Under the pieces are notes generated by a model. The model had not been told where the DNA came from and searched no databases. It saw only the letters and a program-made list of their open reading frames with translations. The position numbers and the translations under genes are program-made. A stretch of 35,690 bases of DNA, taken from NCBI RefSeq assembly GCF_001663375.1, contig NZ_LCTF01000027.1, forward strand, positions 1 to 35,690, written 5' to 3'. The first letter of the stretch is position 1, and each line of letters starts with the position of its first letter. The DNA is from Caldivirga sp. MU80 (lineage in GTDB: Archaea > Thermoproteota > Thermoprotei > Thermoproteales > Thermocladiaceae). Shown here piece after piece: positions 31,476 through 35,690 of this stretch.

Positions 31476-31479
31476 CACC

Positions 31480-32646
31480 TCACATGGTTGTCTGTAGCCA
31501 GGTCTTGTAGAAGAGGTCCTTTATAAGCTTACCCAGTGGTGATGTTAATATGCTGTAGCAGTTATTAATCCAGAGGGCCTTGTTGTCCTTGAGGTCCAGC
31601 TTAATGTCGCAGTTAAACATTAGCCCAAAGTCGCCGTAATCCATGGCGCAGGCCATTGCGGTTATCTGCGCTGGGTCAATGGGTTCCCCAAGGAGCTCAC
31701 CGGCAACCGCACCCGCACTGGCGAGTGCCGTGAAGTGGACAGGTACACCGGCTGTGGGTAACCCTATGGATGGCATCGAGTGTTCACCGGGCAGGTACAC
31801 GTCATCGTACTTAATGCTCCTGCCAGTGTAGACGTCAACCACGGTCCACCTGCCGTTCGGTAGGTCAACAGCTAGGGGGGTTCCATCGAAGGGCTTGGGT
31901 AACCTGGCTGGTGGTACAACTATCAGCAGGTCATACTTAACCTTATCAGCAGTTATTACGACAACCTTATTCTTATCATCAACCTCAAGGGGCCTGGCAT
32001 TACCAATGTACCTTATGCCCTTATGGGCGAAGGTCTCCTCAGTTATCTTAACGGCTTCAGGACCCAGTGGTTGTATTGGCCTCTCAAATGGGTGTATCAG
32101 CGTTAACTCAACCTTATCCCTAATACCCCTCTTCCTGAAAATGGTGTCCAACTGGCTTACTATCTCAAATGGGTATACCCCGCACCTATAAATGGGCTCC
32201 GGGGTGAAGATGACTACACTGCCACCCTTAAAGTTCCTCAAGGCCTCCCTGAGTTTAAGAGCCCCATCCAGTGTGAAGTTGTGATAGCCAACACCGAGGT
32301 TATACGACTTAAAATCATGCTCCACGCCTAGGCTGGCTATTAGGTAATCATAGTTGAACTTACCTTGACTAGTCTCAACAACCCTATTGTCAGGGTCAAC
32401 CTTAGTCACACTAGCCTTAACCACCTTAACACCCCTCTTACTGAGTATAGATAGTGGTAATTGGGCCTGGGCTGGATCCAAATCGCCTAATGCTATGTTG
32501 ACTAGTAATGGTGGTAAGAGGTAGTAGTCTGTGTCACTTATGAGCGTTATCTCGGCATCAACACGACCCCTTAGCCTTTCTGCAAGTCTCTTGGCAGCAA
32601 CAACGCCACCCACACCACCCCCAAGAACCAGTATCCTCTTACCCAT
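31480..32646 (-). CDS. sqr: Sulfide:quinone reductase-like FAD oxidoreductase
   Basis: 388 residues. N-terminal FAD fold VLGGGVGGVVAAKRLAERL; YLIASLGVEHDF; redox cysteine C155 in YRCGVYPFE, and C333, C346 and C363 toward the C-terminus, one of which could pair with C155 as in SQR. The C-terminal LIKDLFYKTWLQ amphipathic stretch would anchor it to the membrane. ATG 32646 is about 28 nt from the TATA box in CCTTTTTAAATATT (32668-32681). It probably oxidises sulfide and reduces menaquinone. NDH-2-like alternatives lack the cysteines. Confidence 0.88.
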   Translation of the reverse strand: MGKRILVLGGGVGGVVAAKRLAERLRGRVDAEITLISDTDYYLLPPLLVNIALGDLDPAQAQLPLSILSKRGVKVVKASVTKVDPDNRVVETSQGKFNYDYLIASLGVEHDFKSYNLGVGYHNFTLDGALKLREALRNFKGGSVVIFTPEPIYRCGVYPFEIVSQLDTIFRKRGIRDKVELTLIHPFERPIQPLGPEAVKITEETFAHKGIRYIGNARPLEVDDKNKVVVITADKVKYDLLIVVPPARLPKPFDGTPLAVDLPNGRWTVVDVYTGRSIKYDDVYLPGEHSMPSIGLPTAGVPVHFTALASAGAVAGELLGEPIDPAQITAMACAMDYGDFGLMFNCDIKLDLKDNKALWINNCYSILTSPLGKLIKDLFYKTWLQTTM

Positions 32647-32857
32647 ACACGGCGAGCGATGCTACACCTTTTTAAATATTACCACCATATATTCTCATAA
32701 TTTTGAAATAAGTATTAATCATAATTAACTTGTTATAGTGTAATATTAAATATTAAGTATTTTATAATAATGAAAAACTATGATTATATAGATGCGAATT
32801 ATAAATTGCATTTATGCAAATGACTATTTAATGGTTAGGTTGATGCTGTGCCTAACC
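32647..32857. promoter_or_regulatory. AT-rich upstream region of the SQR operon
   Basis: About 210 nt of very AT-rich DNA between the PrpB-like stop and the SQR start. It contains the SQR TATA box (32668-32681) and an inverted repeat TTGCAT-TT-ATGCAA (32806-32819) that could be an operator. Next to the lyase gene lies GGTTAGG/CCTAACC (32833-32839/32851-32857), a short stem that may help terminate it. Confidence 0.4.
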
Positions 32858-33796
32858 TCAACCTAGTTTAACCCTTCTACTTAGTATGGCATTGGACTCC
32901 TCGGATATCCTCCTATCCCACTCCTCATAGTTATGATACCCTATTAACCGGTAAATATCCTCCCTACTCATCATTTCATTAATCAGATTTACCTGAGTGC
33001 CCTCGCTTTTCAACGTTAATAGCACCCTCTTGATGGCACCCATGGCATACCTGAAGGTAGTCACTGGGAATATGACTATCCTGTACCCCATCTCCTCAAA
33101 CTCCCTGGCCGTTATGTACGGTGTCTTACCGAACTCCGTCATGTTAGCCAGTAGCGGTGCCTTAACCCTCCTGGCGAATTCAGCAAACTCCTCCTTACTG
33201 TGCAGGGCCTCTGGGAATACTACATCCGCGCCAGCCTCCACGTAAACCCTAGCCCTCTCCACCGCAGCCTCAAAGCCCTCAACATCCCTGGCATCCGTCC
33301 TGGCTATTATGAGGAAGTTCCCATCCCTCCTAGCCTCCACTGCAGCCTTAATCTTCTTAACCATCTCATCAACTGGGACAACTCTCTTACCGGCTAGGTG
33401 ACCACACTTCTTAGGCATCTCCTGGTCCTCTATGTGAACGGCGGCAACCCCAGCATCCTCAAGCTCCCTAACCATCCTAACCACGTTAAGCGCTTCACCA
33501 AAGCCCGTGTCCACGTCAACAATCACAGGTATGCTGACGGCATTGGTGAAGAACCTTATGTAGTAGGCCAGTTCGCTTAGGGTGAATACGCCAAGGTCCG
33601 GTAAGCCAAGCATGTTTGAGTAGGCGGCCCCACTGAAGTAAACGGCCTCAAAGCCAAGCTCCTCAGCTAACATGGCCGCGGCCGGTATGAACACGCCTGG
33701 GGCAATGACTATGCCACCCTTACCTAGTCTCTCCCTGAACCTAAGCCTAACCTCACTGGGCGTTGGCTTACCCTTATCCAGAAGGATAGTCCTCAC
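32858..33796 (-). CDS. PrpB-like methylisocitrate lyase (isocitrate lyase/PEP mutase family)
   Basis: 312 residues. Metal site VDVDTGFG (Asp94, Asp96), HIEDQ near 121 and the lyase signature KKCGH (129-133) with the catalytic Cys131. The C-terminal half, ITAREFEEMGYRIVIFPVTTFRYAM, fits methylisocitrate lyase more than PEP mutase. It cleaves 2-methylisocitrate to pyruvate and succinate in propionate metabolism. No methylcitrate synthase or dehydratase is in view, so the pathway is not proved. GTG 33796 is about 27 nt from the TATA box ctatttat (minus sense, 33821-33828). Confidence 0.88.
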   Translation of the reverse strand: MRTILLDKGKPTPSEVRLRFRERLGKGGIVIAPGVFIPAAAMLAEELGFEAVYFSGAAYSNMLGLPDLGVFTLSELAYYIRFFTNAVSIPVIVDVDTGFGEALNVVRMVRELEDAGVAAVHIEDQEMPKKCGHLAGKRVVPVDEMVKKIKAAVEARRDGNFLIIARTDARDVEGFEAAVERARVYVEAGADVVFPEALHSKEEFAEFARRVKAPLLANMTEFGKTPYITAREFEEMGYRIVIFPVTTFRYAMGAIKRVLLTLKSEGTQVNLINEMMSREDIYRLIGYHNYEEWDRRISEESNAILSRRVKLG

Positions 33797-33845
33797 GGGT
33801 TAGCTGGGGTTTAAGGGGATAAATAGTTTAACTATGTGCCGCTAC

Positions 33846-33965
33846 TTAACCAGTTGACTTACCTGCACCACCCCCTGATCCGCCTCCAGTCCTCTGCCTG
33901 GTTTCAATCCTCCTCTGCTCCTCCTCACTGGTAATGAATAGGCTGGTCCTCTGTCTACCACCCAT
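33846..33965 (-). CDS. Small 39-aa basic Gly/Ser-rich protein
   Basis: ATG 33965 to TAA 33846-33848. The sequence starts MGGRQRTSLFITSEEEQRR and ends with a Gly/Ser-rich tail and a basic end. Its start is 27 nt from the TATA box in TATTTAAACC (33988-33997), which makes a real leaderless gene likely despite its size. It lacks a hydrophobic segment. It is divergent from dihydroorotase. I do not recognise it. Confidence 0.55.
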   Translation of the reverse strand: MGGRQRTSLFITSEEEQRRIETRQRTGGGSGGGAGKSTG

Positions 33966-34046
33966 ACATCACCCATCAGTCCTCTCTTATTTAAACCTTG
34001 AGGTGCATTGTTATTAAGCACGCCCTACTCTGCGTATTGATAATGC

Positions 34047-35279
34047 ATGCTAACCGTGAGGTACTTCAACGGTAATTCATTCACAAGGATTAAGCTGAGT
34101 TTAGGTGGGTCGAGGTTCATTGAGTTGCCCGATAACATAATAGCCATCCCAGCCTTCGTGGACCTCCACGTACACCTTAGGGATTGGGGGGAGGACTATA
34201 AGGAGGATTTAAACACAGGTTCAAGGGCAGCCCTAGCCGGTGGTGTTACCGCTGTTGGCGACATGCCGAACACCAAGCCACCCATACGCAGCCCCGAGTT
34301 AGCCCTTAAGAGGCTTAAGGCCGCTGAAGGGCTTAAGATAACCTACAGGCTTCATGGAGGTGTACCAACCGACCTAAACCTAATGAGCGGCTACGTTAGT
34401 ATTGGCGTTAGGAGCGTTAAGGTTTACCCAGAGGACTATGGCTTACTGGATGGCGTAGTTAAGGCAGCCGCCGCCAACAACATGACTGTTGTTATCCACT
34501 GCGAGGATCCCTCAATGTTCAGGAGCGTTAAGGGCATTGACTCTAGGATGCATAGGGTTAATAGGCCCATTGACGCCGAGTTCTCATGCGCCTTAAGGGC
34601 TGTTCAACTAGCCCTGATACACGGGGCAAGAGTCCACTTAACCCACGTAACCGACCCCAGGGTTGTTGACTTAGCTAGGTTGAGCGGTAGGGTTACCGTG
34701 GATGTGACAATGCACCACCTCCTCCTTGATGATGAATCCTGTGTGGAGTTGGTTAATGACCCATTCTACTGCAAGGTTAATCCACCCCTCAGGGATAGGT
34801 CAACTAGGCTTGAGTTGCTTAAGAGGTTCATAAATGGTTCAGTTGACATGGTGGCCAGTGACCACGCTCCCCACAGCATCAGTGAAAAATTCGGTAGGGA
34901 TTATGAAAACACTGCCTCAGGCTTCCCTGGGCTTGAGACAACGGGCCTACTGCTACTTGACCTATGGAGGAGGGGGCTTATTGACCTAACGAGGGTTATT
35001 GAGGCTTACTCAATTAACCCAGGGAGGATGCTGAGTGTGGGTGGTGAATCTTACCTACTCGTTGATGTAAAGTCAAGCACGGTGATAGAGCCAAACCTCT
35101 TCATGAGTAAAGCTAAGCACAGCCCATTCGCTAATTGGGTAACCATGGTTAGGCTGGTGGGTTTAGTTAAAGGCGGTGAACTACTCATGGTTGACTCAGA
35201 CTACGAGAACATGCTAGGCGGCCTCATAAGCGAAGGCACGGTCATTAAGCGGAGTAAGGCAGCTTCACCTTTAACCTAA
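34047..35279 (+). CDS. pyrC: Dihydroorotase
   Basis: 410 residues. Metal ligands HVH (H41, H43) in VDLHVHLRD, carbamylated Lys K125 in VRSVKVYPED, H151 in VIHCED, the His of HLTHVTD near 200, and D272 in VASDHAPHS. NTKPP and the ADH-like end match class I dihydroorotases. It closes carbamoyl-aspartate to dihydroorotate in pyrimidine synthesis. ATG 34047; an out-of-frame ATG lies at 34043. A TATA-like ttattaag (34011-34018) is about 32 nt upstream. It is monocistronic; no other pyrimidine genes are visible. Confidence 0.93.
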   Translation: MLTVRYFNGNSFTRIKLSLGGSRFIELPDNIIAIPAFVDLHVHLRDWGEDYKEDLNTGSRAALAGGVTAVGDMPNTKPPIRSPELALKRLKAAEGLKITYRLHGGVPTDLNLMSGYVSIGVRSVKVYPEDYGLLDGVVKAAAANNMTVVIHCEDPSMFRSVKGIDSRMHRVNRPIDAEFSCALRAVQLALIHGARVHLTHVTDPRVVDLARLSGRVTVDVTMHHLLLDDESCVELVNDPFYCKVNPPLRDRSTRLELLKRFINGSVDMVASDHAPHSISEKFGRDYENTASGFPGLETTGLLLLDLWRRGLIDLTRVIEAYSINPGRMLSVGGESYLLVDVKSSTVIEPNLFMSKAKHSPFANWVTMVRLVGLVKGGELLMVDSDYENMLGGLISEGTVIKRSKAASPLT

Positions 35280-35353
35280 GGTTCATTAAACCTCACTATG
35301 TGGAGTAGTGTAGCGCGTAAGCATTATTAAGGCTAAGCGCTGGCGATGTTTGA

Positions 35354-35690
<337 letters not shown>

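Overview
The window looks like chromosome of a hyperthermophilic or thermoacidophilic crenarchaeon of the Thermoproteales, most like Caldivirga or Vulcanisaeta; the genus is inference. Direct evidence: archaeal uS5, uL15, Bud32 (KEOPS), short archaeal TIM and Pth2; a tRNA-Ser with an intron at a non-canonical site and an excellent bulge-helix-bulge motif; and many genes whose start codon lies about 26 nt downstream of a TATA box, meaning leaderless transcripts. I used that spacing to choose or revise several starts.

Layout. (1) 1-3301: end of a Dpp/Opp-type ABC importer operon (permease, two ATPases, small membrane protein). (2) 3285-10546: a sugar locus with a divergent ADP-ribosylglycohydrolase-like protein, then class II aldolase, tungsten aldehyde:ferredoxin oxidoreductase, rhamnulokinase and a xylose-isomerase-like isomerase. 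Together these form a bacterial-style phosphorylating L-rhamnose (6-deoxyhexose) pathway in which the tungstoenzyme probably oxidises lactaldehyde. A 20-bp palindrome, repeated in degenerate form, sits just upstream of the two promoters. (3) 10564-15249: single leaderless housekeeping genes (uS5, an unknown coiled-coil protein, Bud32, uL15, TIM, citramalate synthase). Bud32 and uL15 appear to share one symmetric TATA box, and the citramalate synthase has an apparent 1-nt frameshift after its ninth codon or earlier. (4) 15406-17419: alpha/beta hydrolase, tRNA-Ser(GCT), K+ channel with RCK domain, tRNA-Phe(GAA). (5) 17420-18134: non-coding region holding a perfect 45-bp inverted repeat and about ten copies of a TGTTAGGT motif. 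(6) 18135-20492: M48 peptidase whose C-terminus runs antisense through a structured RNA gene, then a 43-aa ORF and two further structured elements. (7) 20493-26170: FixC-FixX-EtfB-EtfA (bifurcating ETF), ZPR1 zinc finger, TatD-like hydrolase, translin-like protein, and a C/D-box sRNA candidate. (8) 26364-35690: unknown beta-rich protein, VKOR, Pth2, Gfo/Idh oxidoreductase, 1-Cys peroxiredoxin, a second copy of the structured RNA, DUF1641 plus sulfide:quinone reductase, PrpB-like lyase, a 39-aa basic protein, dihydroorotase, and the start of a 2-oxoacid:ferredoxin oxidoreductase beta subunit.

The most novel item is a structured RNA of about 140 nt present twice (19711-19854 minus, 30702-30839 plus). 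Each copy has a TATA box 25-26 nt upstream, and the copies differ by compensatory base changes in predicted helices. The duplicated unit also includes the 5' part of a divergent small ORF, intact at one locus and decayed at the other. I do not recognise the RNA family. Metabolically the window points to sugar, branched-chain amino-acid and sulfur/quinone redox metabolism built on ferredoxin-dependent enzymes. All functional assignments come from motif recognition by eye, with no database search.
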